DNA of 64,000 bases from Bradyrhizobium zhanjiangense (GCF_004114935.1 NZ_CP022221.1:6221001-6285000); one strand, 5' to 3'; positions 50,068 through 59,813 are shown, counted from the stretch's first letter. Notes: generated from the sequence alone by a model not told the origin. Translations and numbers: made by a program.

Positions 50068-51137
50068 CGCAGGACCTGTCCGTTGGCCGCATCGAACAAA
50101 TGCGTCTTGCCCGCTTGCGGACGAAGGCTGAGACGATCGCCGACCTTCGGCCGCAGCGATGGATCGACCCGCGCGATCGCGGAGGCACCGGCGAGATCGA
50201 AATGGATCAGCGTATCCGAGCCGAGCGGTTCGACCAACTTGACATTGATGGCAAGACCGTCGGCGGCATCCGCGGCCACGGTGAAATGTTCAGGGCGGAT
50301 GCCGAGAACGGCATTGCCGGCCTGACGCAGGCGGCCTGCGGCCGCGCCGTCGAGCGGCACTGCCGTTCCGCCTTGCGAAAGGAGCGCACGCTCCTGCCGC
50401 CACTCGACCGGAAAGAAATTCATGGCGGGCGAACCGATGAAGCCGGCGACGAACTGGTTGGCGGGCCGCTCGTAGACCGTCTCCGGCGTGTCGTATTGCT
50501 GGATCGTGCCGCTCTGGAGCACCACGATCCGGTCGGCCATGGTCATGGCTTCGATCTGGTCGTGCGTGACGAAGACCATGGTGGTCTTCAACTCCTGCGA
50601 CAGCGCCTTGATCTCGGCCCGCACCTGCCCGCGCAGCTTCGCGTCGAGATTGGACAGCGGCTCGTCGAACAGGAACGCCTTGGGATTGCGCACGATGGCG
50701 CGGCCCATGGCGACGCGCTGACGCTGGCCGCCCGACAGCTCCTTCGGCTTGCGGTCGAGATAAGCCTCGATGTGCAACAGCGCCGCGGCGCGCTTGACGC
50801 GGGCGTCGATCTCCGCCTTCGGCACGCCACGCAACTCCAGCGCAAATGACATGTTGTCGTACACCTTCATGTGCGGATAGAGCGCGTAGTCCTGGAACAC
50901 CATCGCGATGTCGCGCTGCGCGGCCTGCACGCCGTTGACGCGCTTGTCGCCGATATAGAGATCTCCCGACGAAATCGGCTCGAGCCCTGCGATGATGCGC
51001 AGCAAGGTCGATTTGCCGCAGCCGGACGGGCCGACGAAGACGACGAATTCGTGGTCCGCGATCTCCAGATTGAGATCGGGGATCACGGTGAAATTGCCGT
51101 AGCGCTTGACGAGATTGCGGATCGAGATCGAGGCCAT
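50064..51137 (-). CDS. CUT1-type sugar ABC transporter ATP-binding protein
   Basis: Predicted 357-residue MalK/UgpC-like ATPase: Walker A GPSGCGKST, signature LSGGQRQRVAMGRAI, Walker B AFLFDEPLSNLDA and an H-loop in VTHDQIEAM. A C-terminal TOBE-like regulatory region starts near residue 245 (VLGIRPEHFTV). It powers the importer formed by the two permeases and binding protein at 52158-55238. It sits between the kinase gene and the alcohol dehydrogenase in the operon. Confidence 0.93.
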   Translation of the reverse strand: MASISIRNLVKRYGNFTVIPDLNLEIADHEFVVFVGPSGCGKSTLLRIIAGLEPISSGDLYIGDKRVNGVQAAQRDIAMVFQDYALYPHMKVYDNMSFALELRGVPKAEIDARVKRAAALLHIEAYLDRKPKELSGGQRQRVAMGRAIVRNPKAFLFDEPLSNLDAKLRGQVRAEIKALSQELKTTMVFVTHDQIEAMTMADRIVVLQSGTIQQYDTPETVYERPANQFVAGFIGSPAMNFFPVEWRQERALLSQGGTAVPLDGAAAGRLRQAGNAVLGIRPEHFTVAADAADGLAINVKLVEPLGSDTLIHFDLAGASAIARVDPSLRPKVGDRLSLRPQAGKTHLFDAANGQVLR

Positions 51138-51143
51138 GATCGC

Positions 51144-52148
51144 TTAGTCCAGCGCCAGAACCGGCTTGATCAGCTCGCCCTTGGCGAAGCGGGCGAAATT
51201 CTCGGGCAGAGCCGACAGGCCGAACTCGCCATCGACGAGGACGCGGTATTCGTCCTTGTACTTGCGCAGCAGCTCGATATTCGGCTCGAAATCCGAGACC
51301 GGGAAGTAGAAGGTCCGGATCATGTAGAAATCCTTGCGCCGAAACACCTTGCCTTCCTCGATGGTCCAGGGCGCGGCGTTCTCGCCGACCAGCACCAGGG
51401 CGCCGCGCGGCAGCACCAGCTCGATGCCGAGGTTGCGCGCCGCATGCGCGCCGGAGCATTCCATGATGAGGGCAAAGCGCTTGGCGGTATCGCCGACGGG
51501 GTGCGCCTTCGCGCCGAAGGATTGCGCGATCTTGAGGCGCGCGGCATTGGGATCAGCGACGTAGACGTTGTCGTAGCCGAGTGCGCGGAGCGCCAGCACA
51601 ACGCCGAGGCCGACCGGCCCTGCCCCCATCACGAGAACCGGTCCGGCTTCGGCCGGCGGCACGACACGGCCGACGAAGCGCACGGCGTGGCCGGACGTGC
51701 CGATGGTGTCGAGCAGCAGCGGCGCAAGGCTGTCCTCGATATCGTCGGGCACCGGCAGCAGGCAGTTCTCCGGCACCGGCACATATTCGGCGTAGCCGCC
51801 CGGCCTGTTCCAGCCGATCAGGCTGGAGACTTCCAGGCACATCTGGGTGTCGCCGCGCTTGCAGGCGGCGCAGTGATCACAGTGCAAGGGGATATAGACG
51901 GCGCAGCGGCGGCCGTGCAGGCGATGACCGGGCTGCTCGACGACGCCAAAGATCTCGTGGCCCGCGGTGAACTCGGCGCCCTTGTGCCAGAGCTTGAAGT
52001 CCGAACCGCACAGCGCGGTACGCGAGACGCGCACGAGCACCTCGCCGGTGCCGACATCGGGCATCGCCACACGCTCGATGGTGATGCGGTCGTTGCCGTG
52101 AAAGACCGCGGCCTGCATGATCGAATTGGGACGAGGTGACAAGTTCAT
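51144..52148 (-). CDS. zinc-dependent medium-chain alcohol/polyol dehydrogenase
   Basis: Predicted 334-residue MDR enzyme. The catalytic zinc site is indicated by TALCGSDF and GHEIFG, the structural zinc by CDHCAACKRGDTQMC, and NAD binding by VLVMGAGPVGLGVVLA. It probably oxidises a hydroxyl of the imported sugar or polyol to a keto group. It is placed between the ATPase and the permease genes of the operon. Confidence 0.9.
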   Translation of the reverse strand: MNLSPRPNSIMQAAVFHGNDRITIERVAMPDVGTGEVLVRVSRTALCGSDFKLWHKGAEFTAGHEIFGVVEQPGHRLHGRRCAVYIPLHCDHCAACKRGDTQMCLEVSSLIGWNRPGGYAEYVPVPENCLLPVPDDIEDSLAPLLLDTIGTSGHAVRFVGRVVPPAEAGPVLVMGAGPVGLGVVLALRALGYDNVYVADPNAARLKIAQSFGAKAHPVGDTAKRFALIMECSGAHAARNLGIELVLPRGALVLVGENAAPWTIEEGKVFRRKDFYMIRTFYFPVSDFEPNIELLRKYKDEYRVLVDGEFGLSALPENFARFAKGELIKPVLALD

Positions 52149-52157
52149 TTCAGATAC

Positions 52158-52985
52158 CTAACCTTTCACCGCACCGAGCGTCAGCCCGGACACCAGCCAG
52201 CGCTGCACGAGGGCTGCCAGCACCAACGGCGGCAATGCGATCAACGTCGCCGCGGCCATCAGCGCGCCCCACTGCGTCGAGCCTTCGCCGATGAAGTTGA
52301 AGGCCGCCGCGATCAGCGTCTTGGTGTCGCCGTTGGAGAGCACCAGCGCAAACAGGAAGTAGTTCCACGAGAACACGAAGGCGAGGATCGCCGAGACGGC
52401 GACGCCGGATGCCACCAGCGGCAGCGCGATGCGCCAGAGGATGCGCGTGACGCTGCACCCATCCACCTGCGCGGCCTCGAACACGCTGCGCGGGATGCCG
52501 TCGAAGGACGGCAGCAGGACCCAAATCACGATCGGCAGCGTGATCACAGCGTGGCTGAGGATCAGCGCGGTGTAGGAGCCGATCATGCCGACCTGCCGGA
52601 ACATGACGTACCACGGCAGCAGGAACAGCGTGCCCGGAGCCATGCGCGCCGCCAGCGTCAGGATCGCCGGCCACGAAATCCGGGTCCAGGAGACCGCGAA
52701 GGCGGCGGGGATTCCGAACAGCAGCCCAAGCGCGGTCGAGCCGACGGTGACGATGAGGCTGTTGAGCGCATAGCTCAGGAACGGCGTGGTCTTGGTCAGC
52801 TCGACATAGTTATCCAAGGTCGGCGTGAAGATCAGCGTCGGCGGATAGGCCGTCACCTCGAAGGACGGCTTGAATGAAGACAGCACCATCCAGACCGTCG
52901 GCGCCATGATGATGATCCCGGCGAGCACGAGCTGCACCAGGTTGAGCCAGCGGATCCAGCGGTCGGTATTGGCAGCGTCGGTCAT
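52158..52985 (-). CDS. sugar ABC transporter permease (MalG-like)
   Basis: Predicted 275-residue inner-membrane permease with about six hydrophobic segments. The EAA loop FEAAQVDGCSVTRILWRIALP, which contacts the ATPase, is present. A start at the ATG of 52985 lies 4 bases after the upstream permease gene. Together with the MalF-like protein it forms the membrane channel. Confidence 0.92.
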   Translation of the reverse strand: MTDAANTDRWIRWLNLVQLVLAGIIIMAPTVWMVLSSFKPSFEVTAYPPTLIFTPTLDNYVELTKTTPFLSYALNSLIVTVGSTALGLLFGIPAAFAVSWTRISWPAILTLAARMAPGTLFLLPWYVMFRQVGMIGSYTALILSHAVITLPIVIWVLLPSFDGIPRSVFEAAQVDGCSVTRILWRIALPLVASGVAVSAILAFVFSWNYFLFALVLSNGDTKTLIAAAFNFIGEGSTQWGALMAAATLIALPPLVLAALVQRWLVSGLTLGAVKG

Positions 52986-52989
52986 GGCG

Positions 52990-53877
52990 TCACCATGCGA
53001 CTGCGCCGCGCAGGCGGTTGAAGACGAGCACCGCGCCGAACACGATCGCCGTCAGCGTCAGCATCAAGGCGCTGGCATAGCCGATGTTGAAGAACTCGAA
53101 GCCGACCCGGAAGCCGTAGATATTGAGCGTATTCGACGCGTTCCCCGGACCGCCCTGGGTGGTGATGTAGATGATGTCGAAGAAGCGCAGGAGATCGACG
53201 CTGCGCAGGATCGCCGCGGTGACGATGGTGGGCAGCAGCAGCGGCAGCGTGATGCGCTGGAAGGTCCTGAAGGGGGATGCGCCGTCGATCTGCGCGGCCT
53301 CATAGACGCTCGGCGGGAGAGATTGCAGGCCCCCCAGCACGATCAAGGCGACGTAAGGCGTCCACTGCCAGCTGTCGATCAGAGCAACCGTCGGAATGAC
53401 GAGTGACGGCGAGGCCAGCCACTCCGACGGCGGCAGGCCGAACGATTGCAGGATGTAGTTGGCCGCCCCCAGTGAGGGATCGAGGATCACCAGCCACATC
53501 ATGCCCGCCACCACCGGCGGCATCATGAACGGCGAGATGAACAACGAGCGCACGATCCCCGGCAGGCGCTTGGCGTGAAACAACACCAGCGCGAGCCAGA
53601 CACCGAAGACGAGCTGCAGCACCAGTGACAGCACATAGAGCGCGATCGTGACCCATAGCCCGTGCCAGAACTCGTAGTCGGAGACCAGCTTGGAATAGTT
53701 GGCAAGGCCCGCGAAGGACTGCTTGCCGGTCGAGGAGAAATTCTGGAAGCCGAGCCAGACCGTGTAGACGACGGGAAACGCGATCATCGCGACCGTGAAG
53801 ATCACGGCCGGTGCCGAAAGCACCGACATTTCCAGCCTCTGCCGGTCCTGCGTGAGTGTCGCAGCCGCATCAGACAT
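52990..53877 (-). CDS. sugar ABC transporter permease (MalF-like)
   Basis: Predicted 295-residue permease. A first membrane segment (VIFTVAMIAFPVVYTVWLGF) and the EAA loop YEAAQIDGASPFRTFQRITL are visible. The ATG at 53877 is the real start; the longer frame upstream crosses the intercistronic hairpin and is not coding. It follows the binding-protein gene. Confidence 0.92.
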   Translation of the reverse strand: MSDAAATLTQDRQRLEMSVLSAPAVIFTVAMIAFPVVYTVWLGFQNFSSTGKQSFAGLANYSKLVSDYEFWHGLWVTIALYVLSLVLQLVFGVWLALVLFHAKRLPGIVRSLFISPFMMPPVVAGMMWLVILDPSLGAANYILQSFGLPPSEWLASPSLVIPTVALIDSWQWTPYVALIVLGGLQSLPPSVYEAAQIDGASPFRTFQRITLPLLLPTIVTAAILRSVDLLRFFDIIYITTQGGPGNASNTLNIYGFRVGFEFFNIGYASALMLTLTAIVFGAVLVFNRLRGAVAW

Positions 53878-53904
53878 GCGTGCGTTTCCTTGAAAATGAC
53901 GAGG

Positions 53905-53928
53905 TGCCGGCAGGCAAGCCTGCCGGCA
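53905..53928. promoter_or_regulatory. intercistronic hairpin between binding protein and permease genes
   Basis: TGCCGGCAGGC (53905-53915) pairs perfectly with GCCTGCCGGCA (53918-53928). It lies 8 bases after the binding-protein stop and 27 bases before the permease start, without a U-tract. It probably raises binding-protein expression by mRNA stabilisation or partial attenuation. Confidence 0.65.
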
Positions 53929-53936
53929 GCAAGCGA

Positions 53937-55238
53937 TTACTTCTGGGCGATCAGCGCATCCAACGCCTTGTCGGCATCTGCGCAGGCCTGATCGATCGGC
54001 TTCTGCTTCAGGATCAGATCCTGCACCGCCTGGCCGATGAACTCGCGCGATTCCGGGTTGGCTACGATGGGATAGCCGACCTCGGACGAGCCCTTGGTGG
54101 CGAGCACGTCGAGCGCGGCCTGCCATTCCTTGCGGACCGGCTCCTCGTCGATCCACTTGCGATAGTCGGGATCCTTGGCGACCGACGGACGCGGCGGGGC
54201 AATGCCCTGGAGCGCCATCTTCTTCTGCACCTCGGGGCTGGTCGCCCATTGCACGAAGTACCAGGCCGCCTCCGGCTGCTTGCTGTGCGAGGACACCGCC
54301 ATGCCCCAGCCGATCGTGGTCGGCACCTGGCCGGCCTCGCCCGCCGGGAACGGCAACAGGCCGGTGTCCTTCAGGCGCGCACCGCCTTCCATCACCGTGC
54401 GCAATTCATTCGAGGATTCGAACGCCATCGCGGCGCGCCCGCCGCGATAGAGCGCGGAAATCTGCTGGAAGCTGTAATTGACGACGCCGGGCGGTCCGAA
54501 CTCGCGCAGCAGCCGGCTATAGGTGTCGAGCGCCTCCTTGCCCTTGGCCGAGCAGAGGTTCGACTTGCCGCCGGCAATGTAGCTGCCGCCGATATTGTGC
54601 AGCATGTTGCTGAAGGTATAGGCGACCGCGGGCTTGAGACCGCGCGAGACGAACGGCGTCACCGCACTGTCGCAAGCCTTGATCTTCGCGGCGGCTGCTT
54701 CGACCTCCTTGATGGTCTTCGGCGCCTCGAGGCCGCACTTCTTGAAGATGTCGGTGCGGTAATAGAAGATCGGCCCCTCGATGTTCATCGGCATGCTGGT
54801 CAGCTTGCCACCGAACGTCGCGGCCTTCAGCAGCGCCTGGCTCAGCCCTGCCGGATCGTATTCCTTGGCCACCTCGTTCTTGGCCATCGCGGTGAGATCA
54901 CCGTACCAGCCGGCGGCGGCGAACTGCTCGCCCTCGCGCGAGGGCAGCGTCATGAACACATCGACCTCGTCGCTGTTCGCGTTCATGACGGTGACCAGGC
55001 GCTGGCGCATCTGCTGCTCCTGATAGCCGTCGACCTTCAGGGTCATGCCGGTCAGCTTCTCGAAATCGGCCTTGTAGGTCAGCAGCGCCTGCGCGACCGG
55101 ATTGTTGTTGGCGAGAAAGGTGACGGTCTTGCCCTTGAACTTCATCCAGTCGAAATCGGCCGCGTGCGCCTGCGCACTGGCCGCCGCAATCGCGAGAACG
55201 GGCAACGCGACATGGGTCGCGAGCATCCTAGCCTTCAT
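53937..55238 (-). CDS. sugar ABC transporter substrate-binding protein
   Basis: Predicted 433-residue family 1 extracellular binding protein. A signal peptide (MLATHVALPVLAIAAASAQA) precedes the mature start ADFDWMKFKGKTVTFLAN. Typical features are DEVDVFMTLPSREGEQFAAA, NIEGPIFYYRTDIFKKCGL and the membrane-proximal WYFVQWATSPEVQKKMAL block. GGGAGGAGAG precedes the ATG at 55238. It is the first gene of the sugar operon, next to the divergent LacI gene and its operators. Confidence 0.92.
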   Translation of the reverse strand: MKARMLATHVALPVLAIAAASAQAHAADFDWMKFKGKTVTFLANNNPVAQALLTYKADFEKLTGMTLKVDGYQEQQMRQRLVTVMNANSDEVDVFMTLPSREGEQFAAAGWYGDLTAMAKNEVAKEYDPAGLSQALLKAATFGGKLTSMPMNIEGPIFYYRTDIFKKCGLEAPKTIKEVEAAAAKIKACDSAVTPFVSRGLKPAVAYTFSNMLHNIGGSYIAGGKSNLCSAKGKEALDTYSRLLREFGPPGVVNYSFQQISALYRGGRAAMAFESSNELRTVMEGGARLKDTGLLPFPAGEAGQVPTTIGWGMAVSSHSKQPEAAWYFVQWATSPEVQKKMALQGIAPPRPSVAKDPDYRKWIDEEPVRKEWQAALDVLATKGSSEVGYPIVANPESREFIGQAVQDLILKQKPIDQACADADKALDALIAQK

Positions 55239-55302
55239 CGAACTCTCCTCCCGGCTGGCCGCCTTAAGCTGGCGGACCTTTTTGAACACGTTTGAGCACC
55301 AC

Positions 55303-55318
55303 TTGAAAACGGTTACAA
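55303..55318. promoter_or_regulatory. putative LacI-type operator for the sugar operon
   Basis: TTGAAAACGGTTACAA is an imperfect palindrome with the central CG typical of LacI-family sites; 6 of 8 half-site positions pair. It lies 65 bases upstream of the binding-protein start. Confidence 0.5.
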
Positions 55319-55414
55319 TCTAGACCTCACATCCACGGTGTCAAGCGATGGACAGGCGTCACAATCTGCGGCAGATTTGCATCATCTTCGTGACTTCACG
55401 GCTCACCACGCAGG

Positions 55415-55428
55415 ATGTAACGTTACAT
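55415..55428. promoter_or_regulatory. putative LacI-type operator before the regulator gene
   Basis: ATGTAACGTTACAT is a perfect 14-bp palindrome with a central CG ending two bases before the regulator ATG. This is consistent with autorepression by the LacI-family protein. Confidence 0.65.
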
Positions 55429-55430
55429 TC

Positions 55431-56471
55431 ATGAGACTGACCAACGCCAAGTCCGTGAAACAGGGCATCCGCGCCGTGGCGGCCCGCGCCGGCGTGTCGA
55501 CGGCGTCGGTCTCGCGCGCTCTCAACAATCCCGATGCGGTGAGCCCATCCCTGCGTGCGCGCATTGAACAGGCCATCGACGCGCTGGGCTACATCCCGCA
55601 TGCGCCGGCGCGCATCCTGTCGTCGCGGCGCTCGCGCACCCTCGGCGCGATCGTACCGACGATCGACAACACGATGTTCGCGCGCGGCATCGCCTCGCTC
55701 CAGCAGTATCTTTCCTCGGTCGGATACATGCTGTTTCTCACCACGAGCGGATATGATCTCGATGTCGAATTGCAGCAAGCGCGCAACCTGATCAGCCGCG
55801 GCGTCGACGGTCTCGTGCTGCGCGGCGATTGCCATCACGACGGATTGCGCAAGCTACTGGCCGACAACGCGGTGCCGTTCATTAATGTCGGCATCTACCA
55901 GCCCGACCGGCCCTACCCTTGCGTCGGCACCGACAATGAGGCAGCCGCCCATCGCGCCGCCGCTCACGTCATCGAGCTCGGCCATCGCCGCATCGGGATC
56001 GTCTCGGCCCTCCAGCGCAACAACGACCGCGCCAGCGCCCGCGTCGCCGGCTTTCGCCGTGCGCTGGCCGAGAACGGGCTCGAGCTGCCGCCACAATGGC
56101 ATGTCGAGGTGCCCTATACGCTGGACGACGCACGCGAGGCGGCTCGCTATCTGCTCAACCTCAAAGACCGTCCGACGGCCGTGGTGTGCGGCAACGACGT
56201 CATCGCCTATGGCGTGTTGCTCGAGGCGGAGCGCGACGGGTTCTCCGTGCCGCGCGATCTTTCGGTGGTTGGCTTCGACGACCTCGACTGGAGTCGCCAT
56301 TTGCGGCCGAGCCTGACCACGATCCACGTCCCGACCGCAGAAACCTGGCAGCGCGCCGGAGAATATCTGGTGCGCAGCCTCGCCGGCGAGCAGACCATCA
56401 TGCATCGCGAAATCGACTTCTCGCTGGTGGTCCGCGAATCGACGGCTCCGCCTCCGAAATCGCTGAAGTGA
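55431..56471 (+). CDS. LacI-family transcriptional regulator
   Basis: Predicted 346-residue regulator. The helix-turn-helix and hinge are clear ([19 protein letters not shown], then [20 protein letters not shown]). The sugar-binding core follows, with [33 protein letters not shown] and [20 protein letters not shown]. It is divergent from the sugar transporter operon and 10 bases before an SDR gene. Palindromes with central CG at 55303 and 55415 are its likely operators. The inducer is presumably the imported sugar or its phosphate. Confidence 0.93.
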   Translation: MRLTNAKSVKQGIRAVAARAGVSTASVSRALNNPDAVSPSLRARIEQAIDALGYIPHAPARILSSRRSRTLGAIVPTIDNTMFARGIASLQQYLSSVGYMLFLTTSGYDLDVELQQARNLISRGVDGLVLRGDCHHDGLRKLLADNAVPFINVGIYQPDRPYPCVGTDNEAAAHRAAAHVIELGHRRIGIVSALQRNNDRASARVAGFRRALAENGLELPPQWHVEVPYTLDDAREAARYLLNLKDRPTAVVCGNDVIAYGVLLEAERDGFSVPRDLSVVGFDDLDWSRHLRPSLTTIHVPTAETWQRAGEYLVRSLAGEQTIMHREIDFSLVVRESTAPPPKSLK

Positions 56472-56481
56472 GACAGTCCCG

Positions 56482-57216
56482 ATGAATTCGAATTTCTCCC
56501 TCGCAACCGGCTTTCATGCCGTCGTGATCGGCGGCGCCGGCGACATTGGCGCGGCAATCAGCAACCAGTTTTGCGACCTCGGCGCGACGGTGACTGCAAC
56601 CGGCGCGAACGAGGCCGATCTTGCCCGCACCCTGCTCAAGCCACGCACCGGGCTCACGCTCGCGACGCTGGATGTCACCGATGATGCCGCCGTCACGTCC
56701 TTCGCGCGGCAGCACACGCGCGTCGACGCGCTAGTCAACTGCGCCGGCATCCTCGCGCGCGACAAGGAATTCGAGATCGAGACCTTCATGAAGGTGCTCG
56801 ACGTCAATCTCACCGGCACGTTCCGGAGCTGCATGGCGTTCCACCCGCGGCTCGTGGAGACGAAGGGCTCGATCGTCAACATCGCCTCGATGAACGCGAC
56901 GTTGGCGCTGCCACGGATTCCCGCTTATTGCGCCAGCAAGGGCGGCGTCGTGATGCTGACCAAGGCGCTGGCTTTGAAGTGGGCCGACGAAGGCATCCGC
57001 GTCAATGCGGTGGCGCCCGGCTATATCGAAACGGCGATCAACGCCGCCGGCCGCACCGACCGTGCCCATTATCAGCGCATTGCCGACCGGACCGAGTTCA
57101 AGCGCTGGGGACAGCCGGAGGACATCGCCGGGGCAGTCGCCTTTCTGTGCATGCCGGCTTCGCAATATGCGACCGGCACCGTGGTCGCGGTCGACGGGGG
57201 ATTCCTCGCGGGATGA
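56482..57216 (+). CDS. short-chain dehydrogenase/reductase
   Basis: Predicted 244-residue SDR with a cofactor loop [13 protein letters not shown], a Ser in [11 protein letters not shown] and YCASK. The C-terminal VDGGF motif is typical. It is co-oriented with the LacI gene, 10 bases downstream, so it is probably part of the same sugar pathway, interconverting hydroxyl and keto groups. Its substrate is unknown. Confidence 0.88.
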   Translation: MNSNFSLATGFHAVVIGGAGDIGAAISNQFCDLGATVTATGANEADLARTLLKPRTGLTLATLDVTDDAAVTSFARQHTRVDALVNCAGILARDKEFEIETFMKVLDVNLTGTFRSCMAFHPRLVETKGSIVNIASMNATLALPRIPAYCASKGGVVMLTKALALKWADEGIRVNAVAPGYIETAINAAGRTDRAHYQRIADRTEFKRWGQPEDIAGAVAFLCMPASQYATGTVVAVDGGFLAG

Positions 57217-57420
57217 CCCCGCATCCCAGACCTGTTGCACCGCGAAACCATTTGCGCCGCAACATCCAAAATGAGACTGCCCGTCAAGCCGAACGAGGCG
57301 TCCACGCATGCACCGCATGCGACTTCGGCTAGCCTCCCCGTCAAATCCGCGAGCCCTTCGAGCTGCGGGCGCAGCGCCAGTCCGGCGCGGCGACAAATCG
57401 ACGACACAGGGAGGAGCACA

Positions 57421-58671
57421 ATGTCGAAATGCAGTGTGGGGCTGCTGGCGCTGAGCAGCCTGTTTCTTTCAGGCGCCGCGATCGCGCAGGAAAAGATCAA
57501 GGTGGGGGTGACCGCAACGCTCGAAGGCACCTACACGGTGCTCGGCGAGGACGGCATGCGCGGCCATCAGACCGCCCTCAACGTACTCGGCAAGAAGGTC
57601 GGCGACAAGGAACTTGAATTCATCGTGGCCTCGACCGATGCAACGCCGGACTCCGCCGTGCGCGCCGTGCGCAAGCTGATCGAGCAAGACAAGGTGCAGA
57701 TCCTGCTTTCGCCGCTCTCCGGCGACGAGGGCATCGCGGTGAAGAACTTTGCGAAGACTCACCCAGAGCTGACCTTCATCAACGCGGCCTCCGGCGCCCA
57801 GGAAACGACTTATGTCGATCCGGCCCCGAACTTCTTCCGCTACAACATGGACGGCGCACAGTGGCAGGTCGGCCTCGGCAAATACGCCTATGAGGAAAAG
57901 AAGTATCGCAAGATCGCAACCGTCGGCGAGGACTACTCCTTTATCTACACCCAGGTGTTCGGGCTAGTGCTCGAGTTCTGCGGCATGGGCGGACAGGTGA
58001 CCAACCGGCAATGGGTGCCGCTCGGAACGAAGGATTTCGCCTCCGTCATCGCCGCCCTGCCCGACGACGTCGACGCCATCTATCTCGGGCTTGGCGGCGC
58101 CGATGCCGTCAACTTCCTCAACCAGTATCAGCAAGCCGGCGGCAAGGCGCATCTGATGGGCGGTTCCATCATGATCGACCAGACCATCCTGTCGTCGAAG
58201 GGCAACGCCAAGAACGCGCTGATCGGCACCATCGCGGCGAGCGGTCAGGCCGATACCTGGGAGGATCCGGGCTGGCAGAAGTTCGTGAAGGCCTATCAGG
58301 ACGCCTTCCCGCCCAACAAGCGCTTCCCAAGCCCGTCGCTGCTCGCGACCAACTACTATGGTTCAACCATGGCGCTGATCCTCGCACTGCGTCAGGTCAA
58401 TGGCGACCTCTCCAACAACCAGGCGAAATTCAAGGAAGCACTGGCGAAGATCGAGCTCGATGCGCCGAACGGCAAGATCAAGCTCGACGCCAACCGCCAG
58501 GCGATCGGCACCAACTTCGTCACCGAAGTCGTCGATGACGGCAAGGGCGCGCTGTTCAGCAAGGTCGTGAAGGTGATCCCGAACGTGAACCAGACGCTCG
58601 GCTATGATCCGGCCGTGTTCTCCAAGATCGGGTTGCCGGGCCGCACGGTACCGGAATGTAAGAAGTACTGA
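57421..58671 (+). CDS. HAAT-family substrate-binding protein (second system)
   Basis: Predicted 416-residue LivJ-type periplasmic protein. A signal peptide ends near GAAIAQEKIK. Mature features are VGVTATLEGTYTVLGEDGMR, VQILLSPLSGDEGIAVKNFA and TNYYGSTMALILALRQVNG. GGGAGGAG precedes the ATG at 57421. A strong stem-loop follows the stop. The cognate permeases and ATPases lie downstream at 59814-64000, beyond an AraC gene. Confidence 0.92.
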   Translation: MSKCSVGLLALSSLFLSGAAIAQEKIKVGVTATLEGTYTVLGEDGMRGHQTALNVLGKKVGDKELEFIVASTDATPDSAVRAVRKLIEQDKVQILLSPLSGDEGIAVKNFAKTHPELTFINAASGAQETTYVDPAPNFFRYNMDGAQWQVGLGKYAYEEKKYRKIATVGEDYSFIYTQVFGLVLEFCGMGGQVTNRQWVPLGTKDFASVIAALPDDVDAIYLGLGGADAVNFLNQYQQAGGKAHLMGGSIMIDQTILSSKGNAKNALIGTIAASGQADTWEDPGWQKFVKAYQDAFPPNKRFPSPSLLATNYYGSTMALILALRQVNGDLSNNQAKFKEALAKIELDAPNGKIKLDANRQAIGTNFVTEVVDDGKGALFSKVVKVIPNVNQTLGYDPAVFSKIGLPGRTVPECKKY

Positions 58672-58689
58672 CGCATCACGCCTGCGGAG

Positions 58690-58724
58690 GCGGAGAGCGA
58701 CTTGCTGACGCGGTCGCTCTCCGC
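58690..58724 (+). terminator. stem-loop after the second HAAT binding-protein gene
   Basis: GCGGAGAGCGAC (58690-58701) pairs perfectly with GTCGCTCTCCGC (58713-58724), 18 bases after the stop, followed by TCTTGC. The weak T-tract leaves open whether it terminates fully or attenuates. Confidence 0.65.
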
Positions 58725-58790
58725 TCTTGCAATCTCGTCGGCGTTATTGAACGCTGGCCGAAAAGACAAGAACATTCGGGAGGGGAAGGC

Positions 58791-59618
58791 ATGAGCCGTG
58801 CGCTCGCCGTCTTCCACGGCCGCTTCGGCCGGGCGACGGTTTATCAGTTGAACCGCCCTTTCAATATTCACGCCCATCGTGAAGGTCATCTGATCTTCCA
58901 TGTCGGCGGCATGCCGGCATGCATCGATGTCTCCAACGGGCATTATGATCTCACCGAATCCTCCGTGGTCGCCGTCAATCCATGGGAGCCGCATAACTTC
59001 CTGCCGGCCGATCTCGACGGCGGCGCGATCTTCTTCGTGCTGTACGTCAATGCCGAATGGTTTGCGCCGGATGCATCCGGCTCCGATCGCATGCGTTTCG
59101 GCCGCACCCAATTCAGGCGCACGCCGGCACTCGATAAGCACATCAGGCGGACCGCCGCGCTCGTGTGCGGCGCACCATCGCTTTCCAGCCTCGATTCCGA
59201 GCTGCGGCGGCTGATCGACATCTGCTACGACGAAAGCTGGCAGCAAGCTGAGATCGCGCGCGATCCGCGCGCCAATGGCGCCGTGACCGACTTCCGTGTG
59301 CGCAAATGCATCAGGCTGATGTCGGAGAGTCCCGGGGCCGAGATGGAGCTCGATACGATTGCGCGGGAATCCGGTCTGTCTCGGCCGCATTTCTACCGGC
59401 TGTTCCGGGTCCAGACGGGCGTCACGCCGAACCTCTATCTCAACACGCTGATCATGGAACAGGCGCTCGAAGCGCTGGTGGCGAGCGAGGCGCCGATAGC
59501 CGATATCGGCTTCGATCTCGGCTTCTCCTCGCAAAGCGGCTTCACCCGCTTCTTCGCCGCCAATGTCGGGATGGCTCCGACAGATTATCGTCGTGCGGCC
59601 AAAGTTTTGCGCGCCTGA
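58791..59618 (+). CDS. AraC-family transcriptional regulator
   Basis: Predicted 275-residue regulator. A cupin-like ligand domain (FNIHAHREGHLIFHVGGMPA, VAVNPWEPHNFLPADL) is followed by the two-helix-turn-helix AraC domain, with LDTIARESGLSRPHFYRLFR and IADIGFDLGFSSQSGFTRFF. GGGAGGGGAAGG precedes the ATG. Placed between the binding protein and permease genes of a HAAT system, it likely controls that transporter in response to its substrate. Confidence 0.92.
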   Translation: MSRALAVFHGRFGRATVYQLNRPFNIHAHREGHLIFHVGGMPACIDVSNGHYDLTESSVVAVNPWEPHNFLPADLDGGAIFFVLYVNAEWFAPDASGSDRMRFGRTQFRRTPALDKHIRRTAALVCGAPSLSSLDSELRRLIDICYDESWQQAEIARDPRANGAVTDFRVRKCIRLMSESPGAEMELDTIARESGLSRPHFYRLFRVQTGVTPNLYLNTLIMEQALEALVASEAPIADIGFDLGFSSQSGFTRFFAANVGMAPTDYRRAAKVLRA

Positions 59619-59813
59619 TCGCTGCGCGAAAAGATACTCACGATCAAATGTCCTCCTCGCAGCCCGGCTAGGATGTGGGCAACGCGATCCCGCTAGAGGA
59701 TTGCGAGTCCAGGGAGGACGTTCGCCCATGGCGAGGTACGCAGCCGCTGCGAGGCTGTCTGACCTACACTCGATGAGCCTTCGGCGTGCCGCCTGGGCGA
59801 ACGGGCGGCGCAC

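Noticed and set aside
53878..54249. N-terminal extension of the MalF-like permease
   Set aside because: It runs back through the intercistronic hairpin and into the binding-protein gene; the ATG at 53877 gives the normal protein.
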